The notes below the pieces were generated by a model. It was given only the letters and a program-made list of their open reading frames with translations. It had not been told where the DNA came from and ran no database searches. 64,000 bases of DNA from Paenibacillus pini JCM 16418 (GTDB lineage: Bacteria > Bacillota > Bacilli > Paenibacillales > Paenibacillaceae), in the NCBI RefSeq assembly GCF_000576305.1, contig NZ_BAVZ01000003.1:186001-250000 (forward strand), given 5' to 3'. Position 1 is the stretch's first letter; each line of letters begins with the position of its first letter. A program made the translations under genes and the position numbers. Positions 45,207-54,868 of this stretch are shown here, piece by piece.

Positions 45207-47402
45207 TCACGGTTTCATCGTATTTATCAAACCCTTATACAACCCAGAAACATCTAAACCATCGATGGCAAAAGCATGTCTTACCAGCTCGGGCGCTACA
45301 AATTCATCGTATTTACCGATGTAAGGAGCTTCATCAGGATCAAGTAATGATCCCGAATCATGACAAGCAGCGATTTCGCGTAAAATTTGATTCATTAGCG
45401 TCTGATCGTCCGTCTTACCAGCGACAATGAAATAATACGGTTCCATCGGAACAACAGATCTAAGTGATAATCGATCCGTTAAATTATGCTTAAGCAATCG
45501 TTCCAGTGTTCTGAACTGCTTACTTCCCACCCAAGGAAGAATAAACAAGGAATCTCCACCCGCTGGTATCACAAACTGCTTCAACATTCCACTTTCCCGA
45601 GCGAGCCGTCTGGCTCTTTCCAGACGATTAACTGCTTGAGGAGATAAATAACTGTAAAGGCTACTCTCTTCAAGCACTTCGCGCATTTTGTGCAAAATAA
45701 GTGTATGAACATCCCCGCCTGCACCAAGCCAAAGTGTATCGACCTTCCCTAGCGCAGCTTTTACATAAACCGCCTTATGCTTTGTATCCACTTCGACGAC
45801 CTTCCATAGCTTACCAGCTAGTGAAAAACAATAGCCTGGAGGTGGCACCGTTGTAATAGACCCAAGCTCCTCAGAACCGTTATATACTACATGTTCCTCA
45901 TCATCTTTGAAAACGGCAAAGAAACGGAAATTATTCACGATTCTTTCTCCCATGAGACCAATCAATAGTGTCTTCTCATCCGTCCACTGGATATGATCCG
46001 TCTGAATTAGATAATTCAGAAATACCTTATACTTCTCTGCCCCAATCTTTCGGAATGAAGGCAGCGACAGAACCGCCTCGGCAAGTTCATGGGGCATGGC
46101 TTCCCCCATACTCTTCAGAATGCTCATCGTCTGGTGATACAGAAGACCAATTGGAAATTCTCTAATATCTAGAGGTTCTACCCATTTATGACGAACGTAT
46201 AGCTCGATAACCGCGATTGCCCGCAGTAATGTCCAAGGCATACGAGCTGGAAGTGGCGCCTCCTCATCTTCTTCCTCCGGACATACGAATAGCATTTCAG
46301 ATGCCATATCATCTCGTCTACCTGATCTACCGAGCCTTTGAACAAAACTGGATGCGCTATAAGGCGCGCCTAATTGCACGACACGCTCAAGCTCGCCGAG
46401 ATCAATGCCCAGCTCCAGTGTCAGTGTAGCAGCAGCAACCGCTGGGCCCACACCACCCCGCAGGGCAGACTCCGCTTCTTCTCGGAGCATAGCGGAAATG
46501 CTCCCATGATGCACATAGAAAACATCAGGTTGATGCCGCTTAGCGGCTACCTTTCTCAGCTCTAAGGTGGTAAGTTCTGCATCCGAGCGACTATTGGTAA
46601 AGACCAATGCTTTCTTTAAATGTGTACTGTCATATATAAAATCGTAATATGCATTACGTGCATTCTGCAAATGCTCTGCTTGCTCTTCGTCTCTAGCATC
46701 TGGGAAGGAGAAATGCTCTACACGTAGCCGAAGCTTCCTTACGGCTGGAGATGATACAACCTCGACGGGATGCCTTGTTCCCGCCCCGAGCCAGTCTTGA
46801 GCAGCTTCATAATCACTTAACGTAGCAGATAGTCCAATTCGTCTAGGAGAGCATCCAGTCATTCGCTCGATTCTAGCCAGTTGACTTAGCACCTGAATAC
46901 CACGATCTGCGCCCATAAAGGCATGAACTTCATCAATGATGATATATCGTAGATCCCTAAACAATGCTGGAATCGCATTGGGACGATTCATGAGCAGACC
47001 TTCAAGTGACTCAGGGGTGATCTGAAGAATACCAGAAGGCTTGCGCATGAGCTTACTTTTCTCCGTTTGCGAAACATCTCCATGCCAGTGCCATACAGGG
47101 ATATGTGCTTCCTGAATGAGATCCTTCAGCCGCTCGAATTGATCATTGATCAATGCTTTGAGCGGACCAATATACAGTATGCCTACTGAACTTGAGGGCT
47201 TCTCATACAGCTCAGTAAGAGCTGGGAAAAATGCCGCTTCGGTTTTACCAGAAGCCGTAGCCGCTGCAATCAGCAAATGATTCGGTGTGTCGAAGCAGAC
47301 TCGGCATGCCTCGACCTGTGTAGGCCGCAGGGAATCCCATTTTCTTTTGTACATAAATTCTTGGATAAATGGGGCTAGTCTATGAAAAGGACTATCGCTC
47401 AT
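45207..47402 (-). CDS. DEAD/DEAH-box Lhr-type helicase of the TerB-BrxD unit
   Basis: 731 residues. Superfamily-II motifs in order: Q-motif region RPTQVEAC (about 26-33), Walker A ATASGKTEAA (48-57), LYIGPLKALINDQ, DEVH (157-160), GLSATLSD, and motif VI as QRLGRSGRR (about 360-368) with a preceding GIDLGELERVVQLG. The LGRSGR form of motif VI is typical of Lhr-like helicases rather than RecQ. The C-terminal third (about 400-731) is an accessory domain. It overlaps the ATPase gene by 4 bases (ATGA). It resembles the helicases paired with BrxD in BREX-related loci, where it would unwind or translocate DNA. Confidence 0.88.
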   Translation of the reverse strand: MSDSPFHRLAPFIQEFMYKRKWDSLRPTQVEACRVCFDTPNHLLIAAATASGKTEAAFFPALTELYEKPSSSVGILYIGPLKALINDQFERLKDLIQEAHIPVWHWHGDVSQTEKSKLMRKPSGILQITPESLEGLLMNRPNAIPALFRDLRYIIIDEVHAFMGADRGIQVLSQLARIERMTGCSPRRIGLSATLSDYEAAQDWLGAGTRHPVEVVSSPAVRKLRLRVEHFSFPDARDEEQAEHLQNARNAYYDFIYDSTHLKKALVFTNSRSDAELTTLELRKVAAKRHQPDVFYVHHGSISAMLREEAESALRGGVGPAVAAATLTLELGIDLGELERVVQLGAPYSASSFVQRLGRSGRRDDMASEMLFVCPEEEDEEAPLPARMPWTLLRAIAVIELYVRHKWVEPLDIREFPIGLLYHQTMSILKSMGEAMPHELAEAVLSLPSFRKIGAEKYKVFLNYLIQTDHIQWTDEKTLLIGLMGERIVNNFRFFAVFKDDEEHVVYNGSEELGSITTVPPPGYCFSLAGKLWKVVEVDTKHKAVYVKAALGKVDTLWLGAGGDVHTLILHKMREVLEESSLYSYLSPQAVNRLERARRLARESGMLKQFVIPAGGDSLFILPWVGSKQFRTLERLLKHNLTDRLSLRSVVPMEPYYFIVAGKTDDQTLMNQILREIAACHDSGSLLDPDEAPYIGKYDEFVAPELVRHAFAIDGLDVSGLYKGLINTMKP

Positions 47403-48718
47403 AGCTCAAACTCCGCCAGAAAGTCATCCATTTCATCTGAATCTGTATCCGCAGGTTTCACTTCTCTATCGCCAAGCACCTGATCGTATGAAGCTTCTGG
47501 ATTCTGATGTAATGTGTGCATGACATCCATGAAATCTCGCACAACTTCTCTCGTGGTTAGCAGTTGATCTGCCCCTAAACGTCCAACCGCCGACTCCATA
47601 AAGCGAATCAGATCTGCATCGGTTAAAGTTGCTGTATATCCAAAATGAAGGGCATGAATATGCCGCAGCTTTTGTAAAAGAATTAAAATTTCTTCATGAG
47701 AGAGCATATTCAGCTTCAAAATCGGACCCGCATAGTTCTGGTATCCTTGCCCTGCATATCTACCCTCTACTAAACGTGAACGAAGCGCTTCATAACTGAA
47801 TAAGCCACGGCGCTCGTCCTCCACAAACTGAGGCGTACCGCCAATGAATATACCAAGATGCTCCGCTTTGCCTTGCATTGTATCATTGAACATCGTAAGC
47901 AGCTTCTCATAATTACTTTGACGTGAGATGCTATTCGTTATTTTATATAAGTTAACACCTTCATCAATAAATAACAGTAAACCCTTATAACCGATTCGTG
48001 CCGTGAACTCCGACCACAGTTTAATATAGTCATACCAATTGTCGTCATCGATAATAACGCCAACGAGTAGATCCTTCTTCGCTTCTGTCTTTGTTGCATA
48101 TTCTCCGCGTAACCAACGCAAAGCGGCCTGCTTCTGCTCTTCATCAGCAAGCTTGTACCCGCTCCAATAGGAGGCGAGCACACGCGCGAAATCGAAGCCA
48201 TGCACTAAATTCTGCATCTCATTCGTAATGGTGTAAATCCGCTGCTCCACTTCCTCGTTAAGCGCTGGATCACTGGGGCGAAGCTGAAGCTCCTTCATGG
48301 CATCTTGCTGTATTGAAGAGATCCACTTCTGCAACATTGCCTCTAAAGCCCCTCCATCGGGTCTTGTCCGAGTCGACAAATGCATCATAAGCTCTCGGTA
48401 TGTCGCAAGGCCCTGCCCTTTCGTACCGACAAGTCTCCGTTCAGGAGACAGATCTGCGTCAGCAACTACAAAATCTCGATCCATCGCGTAATTGCGTATC
48501 GTCTGGAGTAAGAAGCTTTTTCCACTACCATATCTGCCGGTAATCAGCTTAAGAGCGGCTCCCCCTTCCGAGATATTATCCATATCTCTAAGGATAGCCT
48601 CCACTTCCGCTTTGCGCCCAACAGCGATATGCTCAAGTCCTACCCGAGGAACAACACCCGCTGTAAGCGAGTTAACGAGCGCGGTTGTTAAACGCTTCGG
48701 AATTTTAACTTCTGTCAA
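47399..48718 (-). CDS. BrxD-like (DUF2791) P-loop ATPase
   Basis: 439 residues. It opens with the BrxD pattern PKRLTTALVNSLTAGVVPR followed by GLEHIAVGR (about residues 8-35). Walker A is GRYGSGKS (61-68) and Walker B GLLLFIDEGVN (about 251-261), with LGIFIGGTPQFVED as a sensor-like segment. BrxD proteins are AAA-type ATPases of BREX and related systems. No BREX methylase, PglZ or BrxC is in the window, so the protein works in a smaller unit with the helicase and the TerB protein. It lies 22 bp after the TerB gene. Confidence 0.88.
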   Translation of the reverse strand: MTEVKIPKRLTTALVNSLTAGVVPRVGLEHIAVGRKAEVEAILRDMDNISEGGAALKLITGRYGSGKSFLLQTIRNYAMDRDFVVADADLSPERRLVGTKGQGLATYRELMMHLSTRTRPDGGALEAMLQKWISSIQQDAMKELQLRPSDPALNEEVEQRIYTITNEMQNLVHGFDFARVLASYWSGYKLADEEQKQAALRWLRGEYATKTEAKKDLLVGVIIDDDNWYDYIKLWSEFTARIGYKGLLLFIDEGVNLYKITNSISRQSNYEKLLTMFNDTMQGKAEHLGIFIGGTPQFVEDERRGLFSYEALRSRLVEGRYAGQGYQNYAGPILKLNMLSHEEILILLQKLRHIHALHFGYTATLTDADLIRFMESAVGRLGADQLLTTREVVRDFMDVMHTLHQNPEASYDQVLGDREVKPADTDSDEMDDFLAEFEL

Positions 48719-48740
48719 GTGAGGTCACCTCTTTATCTGT

Positions 48741-50342
48741 TCACTTTAGATTTTTGAAATACGATATATATTCATCCATGATTTGTTCTCCATCGATAAC
48801 GAGGTCACCAATCGTCTCCATCGATGCTTCGTTAATCTCATCAATGAGGAGCGCAGGCATCGTTCCATGAGCTTCGGCAACTTGAGATAGTCCATGATAA
48901 GGTCCTTTTTCCATTAAGGTTGCCAGAATGTCCAAATGGGATGTGCTTAGTAAACTTGCAAAAAGCTGCCACTCCTCATCCATTCCTTCTGTATTCCAAG
49001 AAATAATCTCATGTTCATTCCCTGAGTTAACTTGTAAGGGAGAAGATTCTAGCATATTTGGGACCTGAGTGTCTAGCTGCATGGGTTCATTATCTGTATA
49101 CTCAATTTCCTTCGTGCTTAACTGTTCATTTTCTATTTCCGACTCGATGTCCATTTTAATTTCGATACCTGTTGGTTTCGCTGTTTCATTCTCATCTTCA
49201 ATCGTTAGCATATTTCGCACCACCTCTGTATCCAGCTGTAAAGCGGTAAGCTTGGCTGAATCAATCGAAATACTTGGTGGAGTCTTTTTCGCTCGGGTGA
49301 ATTCATTCGTTACATAACGTTTGATTAGTTTCTTGACTTCTGGTTCTAGTTCAATACCTCGCAGACGTCCCTTGAATCCGCGCAGCTCACGCAAAATATT
49401 TTCCGTATATTTGAATAGCTGTGTCACATAGACTCTTAATGGCAAATATTGCTGCAAGGGAACACAAGTCAACATAACCGTTCTGCCATACAAATTAGGG
49501 TCATACATAGCACTTCTAAATAAGTAGCGTTCAACCGTCTTTTCTTCACCGGGATGAAGCATATTAATGAGATTGACTTCATTCGTTTTGAGCATATATG
49601 AGTCTACCAGTGCAATAACCTTGGGGATATAGAGTTCAAGATCGAGCCGTCCGGTACTGTTATAGAATTTACTTCGAAACATATCATAATCCGATAAAGC
49701 TGATAACATCTCTAACGTTAAGCGAGAAGGTTCTTCTTTCAGCATCCTTAACAATTCAATATTGAGAAGCTCACCCTTCAGCGACGTCTGCGACTGGGCC
49801 AGAATATCAATTAATGGAATATCTAAACCATGGACAAGCACGAAATCAGACACCCAATCAGCAAGATATCCATTCAGTTGACGATAACGAGCACGATAAG
49901 ATTCCCATATCTTGAGCAGTAGTGCATACCCTTCTTCAGGTTTGTCCCAACCAATGCCGTTGATCAGCTCATAAATGTACACAAAAACATAAGAGAGATC
50001 ATTATCCAGGTATCTTTCCTTCCTTACCTCACTTCGCCAGTAAAAATACCATTTAAGCTGTGACTCCATCATCTCATCATAAGTGGGCCAATAGCTCATA
50101 AATGGAACAAAAGGCACTTCGTCCTCCACTCTTTCCGTCCATTCCGTTGCTTGCAATAAGAATTCATGCTCTTTTGTATAAAAAGGGAACTCCTCAACTG
50201 GCGATAAGTCCAACTCAATCTCTTCCTTAGGCGGAATGGATGAACTTCTTGGTGGAATAGGCGTACCCTGAGTCTCCACACTCTCTATCGTCTCCAAGAT
50301 TTCAATCTCAGTAAATTCGATCATTCGATCATTCGATTTCAT
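48741..50342 (-). CDS. TerB_N/TerB_C domain protein
   Basis: 533 residues. The N-terminal TerB_N domain (about 70-330) has the family pattern FVPFMSYWPTYDEM, QLKWYFYWRSEVR and DLSYVFVYIYELINGIGW. An acidic linker (about 385-445) leads to a TerB_C domain (about 455-533; WQLFASLLSTSHLDILATL and LIDEINEASMETIGDLVI). It is cytoplasmic. TerB_N/TerB_C proteins occur with BrxD-like ATPases and Lhr-type helicases in predicted tellurite-resistance-related DNA-processing systems. First gene of the three-gene unit. Confidence 0.85.
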   Translation of the reverse strand: MKSNDRMIEFTEIEILETIESVETQGTPIPPRSSSIPPKEEIELDLSPVEEFPFYTKEHEFLLQATEWTERVEDEVPFVPFMSYWPTYDEMMESQLKWYFYWRSEVRKERYLDNDLSYVFVYIYELINGIGWDKPEEGYALLLKIWESYRARYRQLNGYLADWVSDFVLVHGLDIPLIDILAQSQTSLKGELLNIELLRMLKEEPSRLTLEMLSALSDYDMFRSKFYNSTGRLDLELYIPKVIALVDSYMLKTNEVNLINMLHPGEEKTVERYLFRSAMYDPNLYGRTVMLTCVPLQQYLPLRVYVTQLFKYTENILRELRGFKGRLRGIELEPEVKKLIKRYVTNEFTRAKKTPPSISIDSAKLTALQLDTEVVRNMLTIEDENETAKPTGIEIKMDIESEIENEQLSTKEIEYTDNEPMQLDTQVPNMLESSPLQVNSGNEHEIISWNTEGMDEEWQLFASLLSTSHLDILATLMEKGPYHGLSQVAEAHGTMPALLIDEINEASMETIGDLVIDGEQIMDEYISYFKNLK

Positions 50343-50400
50343 TTATTTATACATCACCATTCAATCAACTTATTTATAATTAATTATATTATATCAATAT

Positions 50401-50443
50401 AAATAAAACATGCCGCCATCGAATTTAATCGACGCAGCATGTT
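50401..50443 (-). terminator. intrinsic terminator of the small lipoprotein gene
   Basis: Minus strand AACATGCTGCGTCGA pairs with TCGATGGCGGCATGTT around TTAAAT, with ATTTTAT following. It lies about 70 bases after the stop of the lipoprotein gene. Confidence 0.75.
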
Positions 50444-50513
50444 GATACGTAGTCTGAATCTTATTTACCCACAAAAGGTAATATTTTAGACAAAAAAATA
50501 AAGCAGTAACCTG

Positions 50514-51221
50514 CTATTCGATCATTTTTCCGATATCACGTGAGAGAATACTCACATTCCAAGGATAAAAGTAAAAATTCATCCCGTCATCTTGAAGATT
50601 CTGTTTATATGCATAAGGTTTATCCGTATAAAAAATCATATCATAAAACGTTGGATCCCCTTTTGACATGTCCGGTTGATAATTTTGTGTAATCTTGCCT
50701 TCATCAAGCAGAGCGATAAACGATTTAACTTGTTTACCTTCAATTATTTTGGGCTCGCTATTCGGATTCTTGAAGGAATTCTTATAAATTTCAATCCTCG
50801 TTACTTGTTGCTTGGGAATATCTTTATAGTTGAGATTCAGCTTAACGGAGTCATCCTTAAACAGCTTGTATCCATGAAGACTTTGTTCGTCTTTTGCAGC
50901 AATCATAGAATGATCTGGAAACCCTTGGACTTCATATAACGGAGTACCGATTTCTAAAAAAGCTGCATCACCGTCTTTTGTTTGATAGTTTGAATTCGTC
51001 ACCACATCATCTACTTTAAATTTAACCGTTCCTACTCGTTGTTGCGTCAATACAAAAGCAGGATCAGCTATCACAGCCTCGTGAACTCCTGTATAACTTT
51101 TGTTATTTAATTTCACAAAATCAACCCAATCAATGATTGTTGATGTAGTATTTAATGGATTCGTCACGCCAGTACATCCAACTAATGATAGTATCATGAT
51201 TATGAACACCATAGTACCCAT
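50514..51221 (-). CDS. lipoprotein of unknown function
   Basis: About 235 residues from ATG 51221. A lipoprotein signal ends in SLVGC (about residue 16), followed by a Thr/Asn-rich linker and a mainly beta domain with no motif I can name. GAGGAGG at 51241-51247 lies some 19 bases before this ATG, too far for normal use; a non-ATG start (ATT or CTT codons at about 51234-51239 would extend the protein as LIKKC...) is possible and would improve the signal-peptide n-region. No operon partner except the small gene upstream. Function unknown. Confidence 0.6.
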   Translation of the reverse strand: MGTMVFIIMILSLVGCTGVTNPLNTTSTIIDWVDFVKLNNKSYTGVHEAVIADPAFVLTQQRVGTVKFKVDDVVTNSNYQTKDGDAAFLEIGTPLYEVQGFPDHSMIAAKDEQSLHGYKLFKDDSVKLNLNYKDIPKQQVTRIEIYKNSFKNPNSEPKIIEGKQVKSFIALLDEGKITQNYQPDMSKGDPTFYDMIFYTDKPYAYKQNLQDDGMNFYFYPWNVSILSRDIGKMIE

Positions 51222-51318
51222 ACACTTTTTTATAAGAATCCCTCCTCATGCTCCTAACGTTTCTCATACAACAATTGTTGCAATCGAATCGACTATAGAA
51301 TCAGAGGTATCTAAAGCC

Positions 51319-51546
51319 TTAGTTATGTGGTGTTTGAGGCTCAATAGTGATATTAAATTCTGCCTCTTTCATTCTGCCGCATTCATTAAGCGCCTTAACT
51401 TTAATCGTAGTTTTTCCCGCTTGTACAGGTGTGATGACTAGATAATTCTCACAAATATTAACCATGGCAACATTCGTATTTGAAGAATTAGCTTCATACG
51501 TCAGTATACCTCCAACCTCATCCGTAAATATACTCTCTAAGTTCAC
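51319..51546 (-). CDS. standalone Ig-like/cadherin-like domain protein
   Basis: 75 residues from a GTG with AAGGGGG six bases upstream. The whole protein is one beta-sandwich domain: LESIFTDEVGGILTYEANSS, NVAMVNICENYLVITPVQAGK and TTIKVKALNECGRMKEAEF match the pattern of the dystroglycan-type cadherin-like or Big domains that usually repeat in large surface proteins. It has no signal peptide. It may be a remnant of a longer surface protein or a small adaptor. Upstream of the lipoprotein gene in the same direction. Confidence 0.5.
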   Translation of the reverse strand: MNLESIFTDEVGGILTYEANSSNTNVAMVNICENYLVITPVQAGKTTIKVKALNECGRMKEAEFNITIEPQTPHN

Positions 51547-51953
51547 GATTTTCCCCTTCCTCTTCCTATTAGGTTATATATCATTCTAGCAAGCGATTCT
51601 GAACAAATTCTAAACAAAAAGGTATACTTAATCGTTTGTATTTTAAAGGTAATAAATTAATAATATCCTATAAATTTCATATACTACTTGTTACCTTTAT
51701 TGTAATGAATATACTCAATAAACAAAGGGGGATAATCTTATTTACGAGGGGTAATATATTCGGATATAAAAAACTCACAGACATTAAATACATGCTGTGA
51801 GTGAATTGGGAAAATCGATGCCATACTATTGTAGCGGTGCATCTTATTTTTGCATGATCAGAAGGTTTGCAAACGAATCTTAAATGTAAAAAAACAACGC
51901 TCATCCTATGAGCGTTGTCATCCTTATATCACTTGATATGCATTATCTAAAGC
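51547..51953. other. intergenic region without a clear gene
   Basis: 407 A+T-rich bases. The only long frame (51677-51904, minus) has no ribosome site and an atypical composition, so I reject it. The region holds the terminator of the alpha-amylase gene at its far end and probably the promoter of the Ig-like gene at the near end. Confidence 0.5.
51888..51921 (-). terminator. intrinsic terminator of the alpha-amylase gene
   Basis: Minus strand ACAACGCTCAT pairs perfectly with ATGAGCGTTGT around AGG, ending in a run of seven T. Confidence 0.88.
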
Positions 51954-53425
51954 TTATTCCTCCGAGACATCTAATTCTGGTAAAGCCCATACCGACACAC
52001 TACCTGCATTAACAGGAAAATCAGCACATCCGTCTTCCCCGATTGTCACATGTTCCTCACGTGTATTGGTTAAGTCTAACCAAACCTCACCAGCACGTTC
52101 TTCACCTACGCACATATGCTTGAATCCTTCTTCACCGTTGCATATGACTACAGCGCAGCCTGATCGATCAATTTCTGGAACGCCCATCCGAACCCAACCA
52201 ATGGTATTAGGATGATCGAAATAATCTACTTGTTCTCCATATGCCTTATGATATCGAGCGTACAGAAGTGGATCAATGGCTATCTTTTTCCCTGGAATTG
52301 GGTTATCTCCACCTATCCCATAATAATCCCCATAGAACACTACCGGATATCCATCGATACGAAGAAGAATTAATGCATATGCACTCTGCTTAAACCAATC
52401 ATCCACCCATGACTGAAGTGCTTCGCCTGGCTGGGTATCATGATTATCTACGATCGTTACTGCTTGAAGCGGACGCTCTTTCACAAGAGAACCGTCAAAT
52501 ATCGTCGTTAGATCGAATTCCTTTCCACCCTGCGCAGCCGCTTGAAGGCGGTAATGTAACGGTACATCAAAAATATCGATTGAGTTCTCTACTGCATCTA
52601 AATAGGCTAAACAATCCCCTAGATCTGCATTCCAGAATTCGCCGACAATATAAAATTTGTCACCTAGCTCCTCGTACATGGCCTGCGCAAATTCTTGTAC
52701 AAAATTATGGTCAATATGTTTGATAGCATCTAAACGGAATCCATCACATGAAAGAGTGTTGACAAGCCACTTACCCCAACTTATCATTTCTTCTCGAACC
52801 AATGGATTATTATAGTCGATATTAGCAAACATCAAATAATCATAATTACCGAAACCGTCGTCGACATTTTCGTTCCAATGTTTATTCTCTCCGATAATAC
52901 GATAGATTCCAGTGTCACCATCTTTAGCATTGTAATCAGTACCATTGAAATGAGTGAAGTTCCACTTAAATGAGGAATACTTGTCCCCTCGTCCGGCAAA
53001 GTTAAATTTTGTCCATCCTTCAATATCAAAAGGTTTCGAGATTTCTTCATTGCGATTATCTTCTTTTACCTCAATGACCTGAAACTTCTCTTTCTCATCG
53101 GCGCCAGCTTATGGTTCATTACCAAGTCAGCATATACTGAAATTCCTTGCTCTTTACATGCAGCGATGGCTGCTAAAAGTTGATCTTTCGTACCATATTT
53201 GGTGCGAACGGAGCCCTTTTGATCAAATTCGCCAAGATCGTATAAATCATAAATACTGTAGCCCGTGTCATCAGGGGAAGAACTTTTCGTTGCTGGAGGT
53301 ATCCATACCGAATCAATTCCTATTGCCTTTAACTCCGAAGCGCTATCTTTTAGTCGATCCCAATGCTTACCATCTGGGTCTACATGCCATTCAAAAAACT
53401 GCATCATCGTATGGTTACGTTCCAA
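51954..53425 (-). pseudogene. alpha-amylase (GH13), disrupted by one frameshift
   Basis: The reading frame from TTG 53425 (AGGGTGA upstream; MERNHTMMQFFEWH) runs to about 53109, then must shift by one base to continue to the stop at 51954. The two halves join as a normal GH13 cytoplasmic alpha-amylase of about 490 residues: region I DLVMNH in the first half, then region II GFRLDAIKH, region III VGEFWNAD and region IV VDNHDT in the second. The break lies at NHK/AGADEKEK, where one G appears to be missing in the AAG-CTGG stretch. The joined frame has no other stop. Either a true inactivation or a base error; all catalytic residues remain. It would hydrolyse starch or glycogen inside the cell (no signal peptide). 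Confidence 0.87.
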
Positions 53426-53440
53426 AACATTCACCCTCAC

Positions 53441-53745
53441 TATTGGTATAATATATTATCATTACCCTTATCAGACTCCGAGCTAATCAGCTCATACCCA
53501 TGAATTTATTATTATTGACGTGGTTCAAGAATTGATAAAAATCCTTGACCCCAAAATTTAATGAACAGTCGTCCATATATCAAAGAATGCATCCCAATAC
53601 ACGTTAGACACTTGGAAAAAAACTCCCCTGTTATGAGACTATTCATCGGCAAATTATGCCGTATGTATTCAGCAACTACTTATGCTTCAACGTAAAAAAA
53701 GAGCCCTTCCGTTTAAATCGGAAGGGCTCTCTATAAATAAAATGA
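53441..53745. other. intergenic region between amylase and azoreductase
   Basis: 305 bases with no gene. The first part should carry the amylase promoter (TATAATATATTATCATT lies near 53448), and the last 50 bases hold the azoreductase terminator. The centre shows no repeats or conserved RNA structure that I can see. Confidence 0.5.
53694..53733 (-). terminator. intrinsic terminator of the azoreductase gene
   Basis: Minus strand GAGAGCCCTTCCGA pairs with CGGAAGGGCTCTTTTTTT around TTTAAA. Perfect long stem, seven T following. Confidence 0.9.
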
Positions 53746-54369
53746 TTAGAACTTTGCAGCTGCAGCTGCTGTTTCTTGCAGACCATCTTCTATTAATGCA
53801 GATGAACGATCCGGGAAGGCGTTATGACTTTCAATAATAACTTCCTGCGGCGTTATTCCCCATAAATTCAAATTCGCTTTGATGAAACGAAGAGCTGATT
53901 CAAGAGAAGCCATTGGTTCAGACGAATACACTCCGCCACGCGCATTCAGTAACATTACCTTTTTATCTCCAACTAAACCAATTGGGCCCTCAGCCGTATA
54001 TTTAAACATCACGCCAGCTTGAGCTAAATATGACAAATACGTCGTAAGTGGTGCTGGTGCAGTATAATTCCAAAGCGGGAACGCAAATACAATTTTGTCC
54101 GCAGCCAAGAACTGTGTAAGATAACCGTTGATTAAGTCAAAGATCGTTTTCTCTTCTGTTGTTATTTCAAGTCCTTGATTTTCCTTATATAAAGCGGTAA
54201 TCGCTGTGTTACCGTAATATGGCAGGTTTTCCTTATATAAATCTAGTTCGGTAATGTGATCCTCTGGATGAAGCTCCGTGTAAGTTTTGACAAATGTTTC
54301 GTACATTTGAACACTGACTGCTTGTTCCACAGGACGATCGTTGACTTTGATGCATAGTATGTTAGACAT
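53746..54369 (-). CDS. azoR: FMN-dependent NADH-azoreductase
   Basis: 207 residues; ATG behind GGAGGG. Flavodoxin-like fold of the AzoR family: start pattern NILCIKVNDRP, KIVFAFPLWNYTAPAPLTTYL (about 93-113, shortened) and LLNARGGVYSS (about 143-153), which bind FMN and form the active site. It reduces azo compounds and quinones with NADH in the cytoplasm, probably for stress protection. Monocistronic with its own terminator. Confidence 0.9.
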   Translation of the reverse strand: MSNILCIKVNDRPVEQAVSVQMYETFVKTYTELHPEDHITELDLYKENLPYYGNTAITALYKENQGLEITTEEKTIFDLINGYLTQFLAADKIVFAFPLWNYTAPAPLTTYLSYLAQAGVMFKYTAEGPIGLVGDKKVMLLNARGGVYSSEPMASLESALRFIKANLNLWGITPQEVIIESHNAFPDRSSALIEDGLQETAAAAAKF

Positions 54370-54757
54370 GATGAACCCTCCGAATATGTTGTTTGTTATA
54401 GTTCTGATACTTGTTTATTTTACCGCGCATATTTATATTGTACAACCCGCTTGCAACTGGCATAAATTATACGTGTGCTCATCCTATAAGGTTTACCTTA
54501 TCTTCATATCTTCTAGGTCGAATGTAGAAAATCGTATATTTTGATGTCATTCTAACCCTAATTATAATCCAGATGTCCCATAGACAGCTAAAATTCCGAC
54601 TTAAGAATCTGTGAAATTACATAAAAAAAATGGAAATAGTTGTAATTTATCATTGAAGAATTCACCACATTACTATATCTTTAATATTATCAAGTACAAA
54701 ATTTACATTTTATAGCAATAATTCTAAACATTATGTGAATATTTTTTTATTCCATAT

Positions 54758-54772
54758 TGTAAGCGCTTTACA
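54758..54772. promoter_or_regulatory. cre site (CcpA binding)
   Basis: TGTAAGCGCTTTACA is palindromic and matches the cre consensus TGWAARCGYTWNCW. It lies about 200 bp upstream of the first LPMO gene, fitting carbon catabolite repression of chitin utilisation. Confidence 0.82.
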
Positions 54773-54868
54773 ATATAGGTATGAACTCTTTTGAGTTTAT
54801 ATAGAGACATCATTAGACAAGGCCCGAGACGTTGTCGGCTTTAATTAAAGTACTGCATTCTATGAAAT

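Noticed and set aside
45207-50342. Reading the TerB-BrxD-helicase genes as a BREX system
   Set aside because: PglX, PglZ, BrxC/PglY and BrxL are absent; only the ATPase and helicase are of BREX type.
51677-51904. 75-codon reverse frame upstream of the Ig-like gene
   Set aside because: No ribosome site or family pattern; its 5' end runs into the amylase terminator, so it is probably chance.
52832-53050. Reverse frame inside the amylase suggesting a second break
   Set aside because: It is out of phase with the enzyme; the correct amylase frame is open through this stretch, so only one frameshift (near 53108) is needed.
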